Assembly: GCF_004355225.1 (NCBI RefSeq)
Contig: NZ_CP037933.1
Span: 1,984,001-2,048,000, forward strand
Direction of reading: 5' to 3'
DNA from: Flavobacterium nackdongense
GTDB taxonomy: Bacteria; Bacteroidota; Bacteroidia; Flavobacteriales; Flavobacteriaceae
DNA: 64,000 nucleotides
Shown here: positions 15,955 to 25,489 of the stretch, piece by piece
Position numbering within the stretch: position 1 is the stretch's first letter
Layout: every line of letters starts with the position of its first letter
Made by a program: the position numbers and the translations under genes
The notes under the pieces: model-generated
Databases searched by the model: none
The model's input: the letters and a program-made list of their open reading frames with translations, nothing else
Told to the model about the DNA's origin: nothing

Positions 15955-16698
15955 TTAGTAACCTCCTTCCGCTTTTTGACCATTGGCAATGGCTTTAGCT
16001 CCTGAAGTGCCAATTCTTTTCACCCCCAACCGAATCATTTCGACCGCTTCCTCATAGGTTCTGACACCTCCTGCCGCTTTTACTGGAAGTGGATTGGCAT
16101 TCTCAAGCATAATTATAATGGAAGGAACCGTGGCGCCGTTGGGCAAATTATTTTCTGTTTTATAAAAACCAGTGGAGGATTTCACAAAAACGGAAGGGTA
16201 ATTTTCTTCTTTAAAATGAGTGATAACCAAGTTTTTTATCAAGGCCGAAAGTTGCATAATTTGTTTGTCGGTGAGTGCTGCCACTTCGATAATCCATTTG
16301 ACAACTTTGTTATTGGCTAAGCCTAATTGTGTACATTTTAGAATTTCTTCTTTGACCAAATCTACATTTCCGACTTTGAAAGCTTCGTAATTGCAAACAA
16401 AATCGAGATCATCGGCTCCGTCCTGAATCGCTTGAGTAGCTTCGGCTAATTTGGCCTCTAGTCCTGCTTTGCCTTCTGGAAAATCGATTACGGTTCCTAT
16501 TTGAACAGCGGAATTGGCTCCGGTAATCATTGTTTTGGCCAACGAAACCATATCAGGGCGAATCATAATCAGCTTGAAATGTTCATCGATGGCCTCTTGA
16601 ATAAATTCTTTGGCAATAATGGTGTTTTCTGCCTCAGTAAGTCCCGCTTGTGAAGGTGTTTTTAAATAAGTTGAATCTAAATACTGCTTGATATTCAT
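15955..16698 (-). CDS. deoC: Deoxyribose-phosphate aldolase
   Basis: Cleaves 2-deoxyribose 5-phosphate to glyceraldehyde 3-phosphate and acetaldehyde in deoxynucleoside breakdown. The Schiff-base Lys lies in SVFVKSSTGFY near residue 157. The second conserved Lys is in VKAAGGVRTYEEA near 202, with the phosphate-binding GTSGA close to the end. At 247 aa it has the family length. The upstream gene is the VanZ-like gene, 20 bp away, on the same strand, within the gcvH cluster. Confidence 0.94.
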   Translation of the reverse strand: MNIKQYLDSTYLKTPSQAGLTEAENTIIAKEFIQEAIDEHFKLIMIRPDMVSLAKTMITGANSAVQIGTVIDFPEGKAGLEAKLAEATQAIQDGADDLDFVCNYEAFKVGNVDLVKEEILKCTQLGLANNKVVKWIIEVAALTDKQIMQLSALIKNLVITHFKEENYPSVFVKSSTGFYKTENNLPNGATVPSIIIMLENANPLPVKAAGGVRTYEEAVEMIRLGVKRIGTSGAKAIANGQKAEGGY

Positions 16699-16718
16699 CG
16701 GGTATCTTATTATTTGCG

Positions 16719-17105
16719 TTAGATTTTATCAATAATCCTATAATACGAATTCAACAAAATGATAGAAATTATAGCCAAAGACGCTCCTATGGTATTCGCT
16801 AAAACATCAATTACATCGGCACTTCTGGTCAAGGTAACATATTGCTGCAACAGTTCGATGGAAATTCCAAAAACAAGCGAAAAACCAAAGGACAAAATCA
16901 GCGAATTGGAGTAATTAGAACTATTCCATCTCTTTTTAAAATACAAAAACCAAAGGGTGGTAAATACAAAATGAAAAACTAAGTGTACGAATTTGTCGAT
17001 ATAGGGCAGGCTTATTTGCGGAATATCTTTGGCGTTTTCTAAACAAAAAAACAAGATAACCCCTGACCAAAACAAGGCTGCGACCAAAAAGACCTTTTTA
17101 CGCAC
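16719..17105 (-). CDS. VanZ-like membrane protein
   Basis: Inner-membrane protein of about 128 aa with four predicted helices ([74 protein letters not shown]). The VanZ-family pattern [29 protein letters not shown] is split over the third and fourth helices. VanZ homologues confer teicoplanin resistance in enterococci but are mostly of unknown role elsewhere. No ATG is available. I chose GTG at 17105, though TTG at 17108 is possible. The start overlaps the end of gcvH, implying translational coupling. Confidence 0.8.
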   Translation of the reverse strand: MRKKVFLVAALFWSGVILFFCLENAKDIPQISLPYIDKFVHLVFHFVFTTLWFLYFKKRWNSSNYSNSLILSFGFSLVFGISIELLQQYVTLTRSADVIDVLANTIGASLAIISIILLNSYYRIIDKI

Positions 17106-17478
17106 CAATCAGTTCTTTGTAGGACTCGCTCGAAAGTAGCGAATCTATTTCCGCCGGATTGGCAATTTTCACTTTGATCATCCAGCCAGCGCCATAAGGA
17201 TCAGTGTTTACACTTTCAGGATTGCTTTCTAAATCATCATTAAATTCGATGATTTCTCCAGCTAATGGAAGAAATAAATCCGAAACTGTTTTGACCGCTT
17301 CCACGGTTCCAAAAACTTCGTCTTTATCCAAGGTTTGGTCCAAAGTTTCTACTTCAACATATACAATATCACCTAATTCTTTCTGCGCAAAATGAGTAAT
17401 TCCTACTGTTGCGATGTCACCGTCAATGCTTACCCATTCGTGATCTTTGGTGTACTTTAAATTTGCTGGTACGCTCAT
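17098..17478 (-). CDS. gcvH: Glycine cleavage system H protein
   Basis: Lipoyl carrier that shuttles the aminomethyl group between the P and T proteins. The lipoyl Lys is residue 63 in the motif [13 protein letters not shown]. The opening [12 protein letters not shown] is typical, and 126 aa is the normal length. The ATG at 17478 is chosen. A longer frame to 17517 runs through a dispersed GATTGCAGATT repeat in the leader and gives a non-family N terminus. It overlaps the VanZ-like gene and lies downstream of sprA on the same strand. Confidence 0.96.
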   Translation of the reverse strand: MSVPANLKYTKDHEWVSIDGDIATVGITHFAQKELGDIVYVEVETLDQTLDKDEVFGTVEAVKTVSDLFLPLAGEIIEFNDDLESNPESVNTDPYGAGWMIKVKIANPAEIDSLLSSESYKELIGA

Positions 17479-17525
17479 AATTATTTTAGATTGCAGATTG
17501 CAGATTTTAAATTGCAAATCCTAGA
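17479..17525. repeat. GATTGCAGATT-family repeat in the gcvH leader
   Basis: On the gene's strand the leader ends AATCTGCAATCTGCAATC then TAAAATAATTATG. The last bases AATCTAAAATAATTATG are identical to the end of the etfA leader at 39639-39651. Related copies are at 39540-39648 and 51160-51236. Confidence 0.7.
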
Positions 17526-17640
17526 TTATAAATTAATATATTTTAGACTTTTCCGTTGCTATTGCCATTGGCCTTTTGTTGGAAATTTCATTGCGCAAAT
17601 GTAGCAATCTTCTATTCAAAAATTGCTTCCGATGCCAAAA

Positions 17641-20600
17641 TTAATTTCCGAAATTATATCGCAATGTAAACCCAGAACGAATGTTGGTCAAGGGAAATGA
17701 TGTCGATACAACAGCTTGCGAAAACGCATGGTCATAATAGAAAATCGCCGTCAAGTTTTTACTAAAAGAATAATCAGCGGTTAGTTTTATTGACCAAATG
17801 TCTTGCCCACCGGCTAATTGATTGTTATCGTAGTCCAAATACCTAACGATAGTTTTATTGTTACGATACGACAAATCGGCTTTTATGATGATATCACTTT
17901 TTATAATTCCTGTCGGATTATCGGCTAGGCTTGAAGAGAAAATAACATCTTTTATGCGATAGCCCATTCCTACGATATATTCTACTCCTTTGACTTCGGT
18001 CAATAAATTATTATCAAAACTCATCGATAATGCCCGATCTTTTTTGATTTCGGTTAAGATTTTTAATGAATTTTTCAACTCGAAATCCATTCGAAGAAGT
18101 GGATTAAATTGCTCTACTAAATTCACGTTCGACATAATAGTTTGGTTGTAATAATTTCCACCCAAATCGACCCCATTCGGGTTTTTATCATATTCAAAAT
18201 TAGAACGGAAGGCATTAATCGTATAGGACGCTCTATAATTTTGTTGTAATGAGAATCGTTTGAAATTGTTTTTGAAAAAAGTATAACGCATCAAACCATT
18301 GTATTTAATCGCCCAATTGGGCACCGGAAAACTTTTGAAAATCCCCAGTGAAACACTCGAAGCACTTTCGCCTGAATAGGCAGCCAAAAAAGCGGGTAAC
18401 AACACTGCCTGATTGTTTTTGCCAAAACCTTTAGGATAGCCTTCGGCATCAATATTAGCTGGATTATTGATGTCAATTCCCCTTTCTGTCGCCAATCGGT
18501 TGGCAATTGGCAATCTATTACTTCTAAAATCATCAAAAGCTGCCGATGTATTTTCGTCGCTAGCCGAAAACGAAGTTTTTATCAATATAGTCGAAATCGA
18601 AAACATTCCATAATTATAGGGAGATCTCGAATTATATATCCCATTGCTTACATCGTATTGTTCTGAAAAGTTCTCCGAATAAGATCGGTCTAGTGATAAA
18701 TCAATTTTCAAATCGGGCAACAAATCTATATTTACCGTTGACTTAAATATTTCATTGCTTACCTGCGTATAGTTTTGGTTAAAATCGGGATAAGCCGTAA
18801 GCCAACCGTTTTTGGCCGCTTCGTAGCGCACATCGTCCTGACTTCCAAAAACAAATCCAATAGTTGGTTTTGAGGTTCCAAAGAAACCAACTCCGGGAGT
18901 ATATCCTGGCAAAACAGTCCCGCTATTTTTAGTATAATTCGCTTGAATGGTTTTCACACTAGTCAGAATACCGATTAATCCATTGACAAAATCATTGTTT
19001 CGGGGCTCTTTAACATTGGTATCCGTTAGTTTTTCGCCCGGTTTCGGTGCTGCTGCTTTTGGTTTTGGTTTTAATGCCGAACGCTTTGTCAATCCTATAT
19101 ATTTGTAAAACAAATCCATGTTCAAATTCGCATTTATATTGTGAGAAATGGCATTTTGAATGGTATTTCCTAGATTATAATCAACACCTCCAATATTGAT
19201 TTCAGACAATGCCACCGAAGCGCGCTGCCAACTGTAGTCGCCCGTGTAGGAGTAATTAGCCTTTATAAAACTGAATACCGGTATTTTGTCTAATGGGATT
19301 TCATAATTCAAGACCAATTGTTGCATATGGAAATTAGATTGCCCCACATTGAAATAACTATCCCAAATGTTCAAATCATCAATTGGCACATTGTTTTCAT
19401 CCAAATAATTTTTGACGATATTCGTTGAGGAGGCTTTGTAATTGAATTTCAGGTTTTTAGTCATATTATAATTAAATCCATAATTATAATTAAACGCATA
19501 ATTTCTTCTGTACAAAGGATCCAGACCAATACTTTTATCATCCAATTCTACTTGTCGGAATTGCTGACGATTGTATTGTCGTAAAATATTGGTATTGAAA
19601 TTGAAATTGGTAGGCAAATAATTGAAATTGAAATCGCTTAAGGCTTTCCAATAGCTACTTTTCTTCGTGAATTTTGATTTCTTGAAGGGCTCTATGGGTT
19701 TGGGTTGAAAACTAAAACCATAATCTACCGCTGTATTGGATTCCTGATTGGTAAACTGCTCTATCTCATAATCGTGGTGCTCCACCTCGTTAAACGACTG
19801 CGAAAAAGTAAAGTTTTCTATATCATATACGCGTTGCTTTTGTTCAGCACCTCTATCTTTTCGTACCCCAATAAAATTGATACTTTTTCTTTTGGTATAA
19901 TCGACTGCTCTGTTTTTGATGTTGTCCTTCTCATCCGCATCGGTCGTGTTATCTAACAGTTGTTTCAATTTGATATCGGCATTAAAAGGGTCGTATTCCG
20001 GAGTAATGGTTTCTTCGCCAATGGCATAATTAAAAGGCAAATTCACTTTCCATTTGGCTGGCAATAATTTCCCTAAACTGAAGTTGGTTACGATATTGTA
20101 TTGCTGTGTATCTTCTCGATTTCTATCGTTGGGACCTTGTTCGATTCCCCCAAATCCGATAGTACTTTTTCTACCTGTTGCTGAAATTGTGGCAAAATCG
20201 GCAAAATTAGTATCCACATTCAATACCGCAGCCATACCACGACTATTGTCCATATCGGCAACACGCAGTTCGTTGAACCACACTTCGCCTTTTAAATCTT
20301 GTCGATCGTTATTTTTTACCCCTAGCATTAAATTTCGAACCAAGCCAAAATTAGGATTTCCCTTGATACCGATTCTCAATTTATTCGATTTTCCTGCCAA
20401 TGAAGGATCTAATTCGTCTTCATTTTTGTAATAAATTCCATCCGCTGGCAAAGTACTTGGATCGATGCTCATCGCTTCAATTTTGAGCTGAGTTAGCAAA
20501 GCCAATGACAAATCGATTTCGTTTTCGGCGGGCCAGACGGTCTCGGCACTCAAAGCCCCACAATTCGTCCCAACTGAAGGAGCGGCTTGGGTCACCTTCA

Positions 20601-23600
20601 AAGGAATTTCAATTTGGTAAAAGTTTTGATTGAAGTCATTACCGAAACGAATAAAACCGACCATCTGATTGTCGCTAAGGGCGATTTCACCTGGTAAAGA
20701 TTCGGCGTGCAAGAACATTTTCAATTTTTTGAACTGTCGCATATCGACACTTACGTTTTTAAACACAGCTCTCGAATCTTCTGGTTCAAGACCATCGCCT
20801 GAAACTCGAAGCGACAAGGATTGCTCATTCTGATTGATGACAGAATTCGCATTGTACAATTGCTCTTGTTGCACCCCTGGAGGTATGACATAATTAATAG
20901 GGCATCTGTCATTGTTTTCTTGAAGATTTACCGCGAGGACATCGAGAGTGGTTTTGTCATCGTTTGGATCTGGATCATTAGCATCCAAAGTGTTGGCATA
21001 CCTTCTCCAATCGCCTCTTACTAAATCTAAGGCGCCAAAACGAACTGTAACATTACTATTGAAACCGGTCATAAACATTCTCATAAATCGAATGGACCTA
21101 AAATCGGATATGTTTCCAATGGTGTTTTCGGGTTGTGTGACCGGGATTTTAAATTGAATCCATCGGGCATCTGTCACTTGCCCATTGTCCATCGTGATTT
21201 GGGTATTTCGAATATCGGTGATATAATTTTGCCCCACGGCCATATTCGGTTTCATATCAATACTGTATTCATAATACGCATTGATGGTATTCATCGTATT
21301 GTCGCGGTTGATATCTTCTACATCGGGCTCAGCAGTTGCCGCTCGGTTGGCATCATTTATATCAACAGCAGAATTTCCTTCGACCCCATTGTATTGTTTG
21401 TATCGGTCAATAATTCCTCCAGTGCTGTTCAAATAATATTTGTAATCATCGGCTGCCGGATCGGGTTCTGCAGCGTGATTGGTATAAATTGCTGCTTCCT
21501 TTGCCCCTGGCAAACCGTCCAAACCTAAATCCTGATTGGTTCGATTCGCGGTATTCACATCAAAGGCGTAAATTAAGGATTGCGAAGCGGGAACATCACC
21601 CCAAAGCGGTTGCGGATTTACTTTTACTTGATCTGGACCCAAGCCATTTTCATATTGCTTTCTTCCATCTTTCAGGATATCTTCTGAAATTTCCCCTAAA
21701 TTGAAATAAATTTTTCCCGTGTTGGTTTTTGGAATTTCACCTGCACCAACATAAGGATCCAATACCCAAAACTGAATGTATTCTACATTTCCCTGTTCGA
21801 AATTGGTCGAATTCAACGAACGCATAATCCCCCCAAAATTGTCTTTGGCATTGGTTGACACATTGGTCGCATTATTGTACATGCCCCTTTCAGCAGGAAA
21901 ATAAGTCAAGTCTAAAGTATTGACCACCTGCGATTGTCCAACGGCGATATCGGTGAGTGGATATAACTCTTCGCTAAAGATTCGTCTAGTGGTATTCAAT
22001 GACAAATCATCATTCGAAATTCCGGATGGTTTAGTTGTATAAAATACCGGGTCAATAGTGTACCAAGCTAATTTTGCTCTTTTGAAACCATAGCTCAAAT
22101 CATTGGCAGTGGCATTAAAATCGTACTGACTTTCGGTATCGTTCAAAGGGGTTGATGATAATTTCCAAGCAAATGGCGAACGCATATCGATAGTAGATTG
22201 CGAACCTTCAAAATCATCTACATAAATGGTTGATTCTCCTTGAAAACTGTTCCCTTTTGGATCATCAGGTTCCAAAAAGGCAATTTCACCTCGTATCGAA
22301 AGGTTGGAAGGCGCATCGGTATCGATGTTTGGCAATTTATTGACCAATCGCGTAAAAAAGGGAATTTCCGATGAATAGTTCCCGTTGAAACCAAACATAT
22401 TATTGTTGACTACCTCCTGTCCGAAGCTCGATTTTTGAGTAAAGGGTCTTTCGTTCAATTTCAAAAAAGTGGCTCCAAGTAAAAATTTATCCGAAATTTG
22501 ATGTTCGACATAAACACCAAAAAATCGTTTGGTTTGCTGTCCAAAAATAGAATTGTTTTCTAATGAAACGCTAATTGGCGTGTTCGAAGCCTGAAGTGAT
22601 GGGTCCAAAATCTGAACTCTTCCCAGTTGATAATTCACGCTATAATCAATTCCTTCGACCAAAACTCTTCCTCCGGCAGTAACCACCACCGAACCTCTAG
22701 GCACGTTGAAAGCCCCTATTGGAATTCCATCTCCACCTGTCGATTTGTATTTTCCTCGCAACAAGAATTTGTTTTTGTCTGCGTCTTGCAATGCTCCGGC
22801 TTGTGTGTTGGCATACATATTTCGGAACACATATTTTTTCTGATTGGGATTGTAGGTGTTGCCATCCTTGTAATCTTCGCCAGCGCCATTAGATAATTTG
22901 GAGAATAACAATTCACCAAAAGGTTCTTTGGTGGTGAATATGATACGACCGTTTTGAGTGTCGATTGTCATTCCCTGCATAAAATCGAAGAAACCATCCC
23001 CGCCAGCTTGTGGGTCATTATTAAAATTCAATTTATCTAAATTGAAAACTTTCAACAAAGGAGTTTCAGCCACTTCATTTCCTTGCGTTGGATTGGGTGG
23101 AAACGAGCTGCCCGTGACTGGTGTAATATAATTGATTGGCGAAGGATCGGTGTACAGGATGTTGAATCTGAAGTTTTCTTGTTTCAACTGATACGCTCCC
23201 GGAATTTGATAAATATTTTTCATCATCAAGTTCCAAACCGGATTTTTGACATTGGTCAAATTACTTTTCAACATTTTCAACACCAAACTTTGAGAAATAA
23301 TGGCTTGGTCTGCCTGCGAGGTTCCAGTTACAAGTGTTGCATCGACTCCATCATTTCCAAACTCCCCTACTTGATACACTTTCTCTCCAATGGTATATTG
23401 ATAAGCCACGGCCAGTACTTCATCGTTTGCCAATCGCTGTTGCAGGGAAATATACCCCAACTGAGGGTGAAAAGTATATTCGTTGGCATTCAATTTTCGG
23501 GCATTCTCAAGTTTACCGTAATCAGCCCCTTCATTGACAGTAACATTAAACCCAGAACCAGAAGTAGCAATTTCACGGATATTTTTGTTCAACAAACCAG

Positions 23601-24816
23601 TACCCGCATCGATTTGCGCCGGATCATAGTCATTATTGGTATTGTCTGCAGGCGAGTCGATGGGATTGTTAAACATTCCCGTTGAAGGGTCTAAAACGAC
23701 CACCTCGCTGTCTTGTAAACCCGTCAATTGTGCTTCACCTAAATCCTGAAGCGCAATGATATTTCTGAGATTGTTGTTGGTCGTGGTGACTCGATTTTGC
23801 TTGTTGGTCACCCAAATTTCAAGTCTGGTTATTTGCACTCTACTATCAATGAAGGGATAGTTTTTGAGTGCTGCATCGTATTTATTTCTAAAATATTGCG
23901 AAAGGAAAAAGTGTCGGTCATTGTCGTAATCCAAAGCAAATAATTCGAAGTCCTGCACCGTTCCGCCACCTTCGGCAACTACGGTTTTGGTTTGTGATTT
24001 TTGTTCAGAGAAAACGCCCGTAATACTGGTTTTACCAAATTGCAATTTGGTTTTTACTCCAAACAAACTTTGAGCTCCCTTAATTAGGGAACTGTTCAAA
24101 GGCATATTGACATTTCCGACTTCAATTTTTTGAATGATATCGTCCTCAGTGGGCGTGTATTCCAACTTGACTAAATTTTGGAAGTCGAAAGTAGATTGGG
24201 TGTCGTAATTGACATTGACATTGAGTCGGGTTCCTACTTTCCCCATTAAACTCATACTGATTCTCTGATTGAAATCGAATGCTATTACCGACCTATTTCT
24301 TGGAGAAAATGCGGGATTATCCTGTTTGGTGTATCGGAGACCGAAATCCATTTCGACAGATCCCGTTGGCTTGATGTCGATGGTATTACTACCAAAAATC
24401 GTTTCAAAAAGCCCTGATTTGATGTAATATCTTGGCAATAAGTCTTTCTTTGCTTGGTCATTATCGCCTTTTTTACCGTCGATCGCATCCAGTTTATCTC
24501 GAAAATAGTTGCGCATCGATTCTTTTCTTACTCGGTCTTCGTACTCTTTTGGAGTCAAAATCGAAGGGTAACTCGTGGCGAAGTCTCCAAAGGTTTTCGA
24601 CAAAATATACATGCCCGTCGCGGGGTCGTAGGAATACGCCTTAACAATACTTTGAGGGTCTTTAATCTCAATTTTTCCGGTAGAATATCCCGCAGGAACC
24701 GTGTCTTGAGGGACCGGATTTACTTGAGCCTGCGAAACAAAACCACAAAATAATAGCAATAAAAACGCAGCAATTTTATACACGTAAGATACTTTGTTTA
24801 TAGGGTATAACTTCAA
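17641..24816 (-). CDS. sprA: SprA, type IX secretion translocon / gliding motility protein
   Basis: Giant outer-membrane barrel that forms the protein-conducting channel of the type IX secretion system, needed for export of gliding adhesins and CTD-tagged proteins. The 2391-aa frame starts with a signal peptide (KIAAFLLLLFCGFVSQAQ). It is beta-rich throughout, contains the family region SVEMDFGLRYTKQDNPAFSP near residue 150 and LNVNVNYDTQSTFDFQNLVK near 205, and ends TNIRSGFTLRYNFGN, a barrel-type C terminus. Length is close to that of other flavobacterial SprA proteins. No ATG opens the frame: TTG at 24816 or GTG at 24783 (MYKIAAFLLLLF) are the candidates. It lies 3 bp after ruvA and is probably co-transcribed with it. 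Confidence 0.95.
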   Translation of the reverse strand: MKLYPINKVSYVYKIAAFLLLLFCGFVSQAQVNPVPQDTVPAGYSTGKIEIKDPQSIVKAYSYDPATGMYILSKTFGDFATSYPSILTPKEYEDRVRKESMRNYFRDKLDAIDGKKGDNDQAKKDLLPRYYIKSGLFETIFGSNTIDIKPTGSVEMDFGLRYTKQDNPAFSPRNRSVIAFDFNQRISMSLMGKVGTRLNVNVNYDTQSTFDFQNLVKLEYTPTEDDIIQKIEVGNVNMPLNSSLIKGAQSLFGVKTKLQFGKTSITGVFSEQKSQTKTVVAEGGGTVQDFELFALDYDNDRHFFLSQYFRNKYDAALKNYPFIDSRVQITRLEIWVTNKQNRVTTTNNNLRNIIALQDLGEAQLTGLQDSEVVVLDPSTGMFNNPIDSPADNTNNDYDPAQIDAGTGLLNKNIREIATSGSGFNVTVNEGADYGKLENARKLNANEYTFHPQLGYISLQQRLANDEVLAVAYQYTIGEKVYQVGEFGNDGVDATLVTGTSQADQAIISQSLVLKMLKSNLTNVKNPVWNLMMKNIYQIPGAYQLKQENFRFNILYTDPSPINYITPVTGSSFPPNPTQGNEVAETPLLKVFNLDKLNFNNDPQAGGDGFFDFMQGMTIDTQNGRIIFTTKEPFGELLFSKLSNGAGEDYKDGNTYNPNQKKYVFRNMYANTQAGALQDADKNKFLLRGKYKSTGGDGIPIGAFNVPRGSVVVTAGGRVLVEGIDYSVNYQLGRVQILDPSLQASNTPISVSLENNSIFGQQTKRFFGVYVEHQISDKFLLGATFLKLNERPFTQKSSFGQEVVNNNMFGFNGNYSSEIPFFTRLVNKLPNIDTDAPSNLSIRGEIAFLEPDDPKGNSFQGESTIYVDDFEGSQSTIDMRSPFAWKLSSTPLNDTESQYDFNATANDLSYGFKRAKLAWYTIDPVFYTTKPSGISNDDLSLNTTRRIFSEELYPLTDIAVGQSQVVNTLDLTYFPAERGMYNNATNVSTNAKDNFGGIMRSLNSTNFEQGNVEYIQFWVLDPYVGAGEIPKTNTGKIYFNLGEISEDILKDGRKQYENGLGPDQVKVNPQPLWGDVPASQSLIYAFDVNTANRTNQDLGLDGLPGAKEAAIYTNHAAEPDPAADDYKYYLNSTGGIIDRYKQYNGVEGNSAVDINDANRAATAEPDVEDINRDNTMNTINAYYEYSIDMKPNMAVGQNYITDIRNTQITMDNGQVTDARWIQFKIPVTQPENTIGNISDFRSIRFMRMFMTGFNSNVTVRFGALDLVRGDWRRYANTLDANDPDPNDDKTTLDVLAVNLQENNDRCPINYVIPPGVQQEQLYNANSVINQNEQSLSLRVSGDGLEPEDSRAVFKNVSVDMRQFKKLKMFLHAESLPGEIALSDNQMVGFIRFGNDFNQNFYQIEIPLKVTQAAPSVGTNCGALSAETVWPAENEIDLSLALLTQLKIEAMSIDPSTLPADGIYYKNEDELDPSLAGKSNKLRIGIKGNPNFGLVRNLMLGVKNNDRQDLKGEVWFNELRVADMDNSRGMAAVLNVDTNFADFATISATGRKSTIGFGGIEQGPNDRNREDTQQYNIVTNFSLGKLLPAKWKVNLPFNYAIGEETITPEYDPFNADIKLKQLLDNTTDADEKDNIKNRAVDYTKRKSINFIGVRKDRGAEQKQRVYDIENFTFSQSFNEVEHHDYEIEQFTNQESNTAVDYGFSFQPKPIEPFKKSKFTKKSSYWKALSDFNFNYLPTNFNFNTNILRQYNRQQFRQVELDDKSIGLDPLYRRNYAFNYNYGFNYNMTKNLKFNYKASSTNIVKNYLDENNVPIDDLNIWDSYFNVGQSNFHMQQLVLNYEIPLDKIPVFSFIKANYSYTGDYSWQRASVALSEINIGGVDYNLGNTIQNAISHNINANLNMDLFYKYIGLTKRSALKPKPKAAAPKPGEKLTDTNVKEPRNNDFVNGLIGILTSVKTIQANYTKNSGTVLPGYTPGVGFFGTSKPTIGFVFGSQDDVRYEAAKNGWLTAYPDFNQNYTQVSNEIFKSTVNIDLLPDLKIDLSLDRSYSENFSEQYDVSNGIYNSRSPYNYGMFSISTILIKTSFSASDENTSAAFDDFRSNRLPIANRLATERGIDINNPANIDAEGYPKGFGKNNQAVLLPAFLAAYSGESASSVSLGIFKSFPVPNWAIKYNGLMRYTFFKNNFKRFSLQQNYRASYTINAFRSNFEYDKNPNGVDLGGNYYNQTIMSNVNLVEQFNPLLRMDFELKNSLKILTEIKKDRALSMSFDNNLLTEVKGVEYIVGMGYRIKDVIFSSSLADNPTGIIKSDIIIKADLSYRNNKTIVRYLDYDNNQLAGGQDIWSIKLTADYSFSKNLTAIFYYDHAFSQAVVSTSFPLTNIRSGFTLRYNFGN

Positions 24817-24819
24817 CTT

Positions 24820-25401
24820 TTATAAGTTTTTTAAAGCTTGCTTAATAATAAATTCAACCGTACTCTCCGGAGCTTCTTTGATGATTTTTTCGACAACTCG
24901 TTCGGATGCTTTGCGAACAAAACCTAAAACCTCCAAAGCAGATAACGCTTCATCTCTATTTGTATTGCTTTGTGACATCGAAACTTCGTCTAAATCGTAT
25001 AATTTTAGCACCTTTTCTTTCAAATCGAGTATCACCCTTTGGGCAGTTTTGCTCCCAATGCCTTTTATGGATTGAATGGTTACCACATCGCCAGAGGCAA
25101 TGGCATTTGTAATTTGTTTGGGATCTAATGACGACAACATAGTTCTGGCGATACTGGCGCCAATTCCGGAAACCGACAATAATAATTTAAAAATTTCTCG
25201 CTCTGATTTTTCTACAAAACCAAATAAAGTATGGGAGTCTTCCTTAATTTGAAGATGGGTAAACAATTTGATATAATCCGTAGCCGGAAGCAGCGAATAG
25301 GTATGCAAGGAAATATTCACTTGATACCCTATTCCTCCGCAGTCGATTACAACTTGAGTTGGTGTTTTTTCAACCAGTTTTCCTTGCAAATGTGCTATCA
25401 T
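24820..25401 (-). CDS. ruvA: Holliday junction branch migration protein RuvA
   Basis: Tetrameric DNA-binding subunit that loads RuvB onto Holliday junctions. Domain I (residues 1-65, MIAHLQGKLVEKTPTQVVID) is an OB fold. Domain II has the two helix-hairpin-helix motifs LLSVSGIGASIARTML and IQSIKGIGSKTAQRVI. The C-terminal domain III (about 145-193) binds RuvB. At 193 aa it has the usual length. It lies between maeB and sprA on the same strand. ruvB is separate, at 29897-30919. Confidence 0.96.
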   Translation of the reverse strand: MIAHLQGKLVEKTPTQVVIDCGGIGYQVNISLHTYSLLPATDYIKLFTHLQIKEDSHTLFGFVEKSEREIFKLLLSVSGIGASIARTMLSSLDPKQITNAIASGDVVTIQSIKGIGSKTAQRVILDLKEKVLKLYDLDEVSMSQSNTNRDEALSALEVLGFVRKASERVVEKIIKEAPESTVEFIIKQALKNL

Positions 25402-25489
25402 ACAACGCTATAAATGTGCCCAAATATAACAAAACTTATATAAATTTTTGCCAAATTTATATAAGTCCTGCTATTCCCTAAAAAATAAT

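Noticed and set aside
17641..24816. Several long frames antisense to sprA (e.g. 20054-20431, 21133-21528, 23083-23685)
   Set aside because: They have no start context, no recognisable domains, and mirror the codon structure of sprA.
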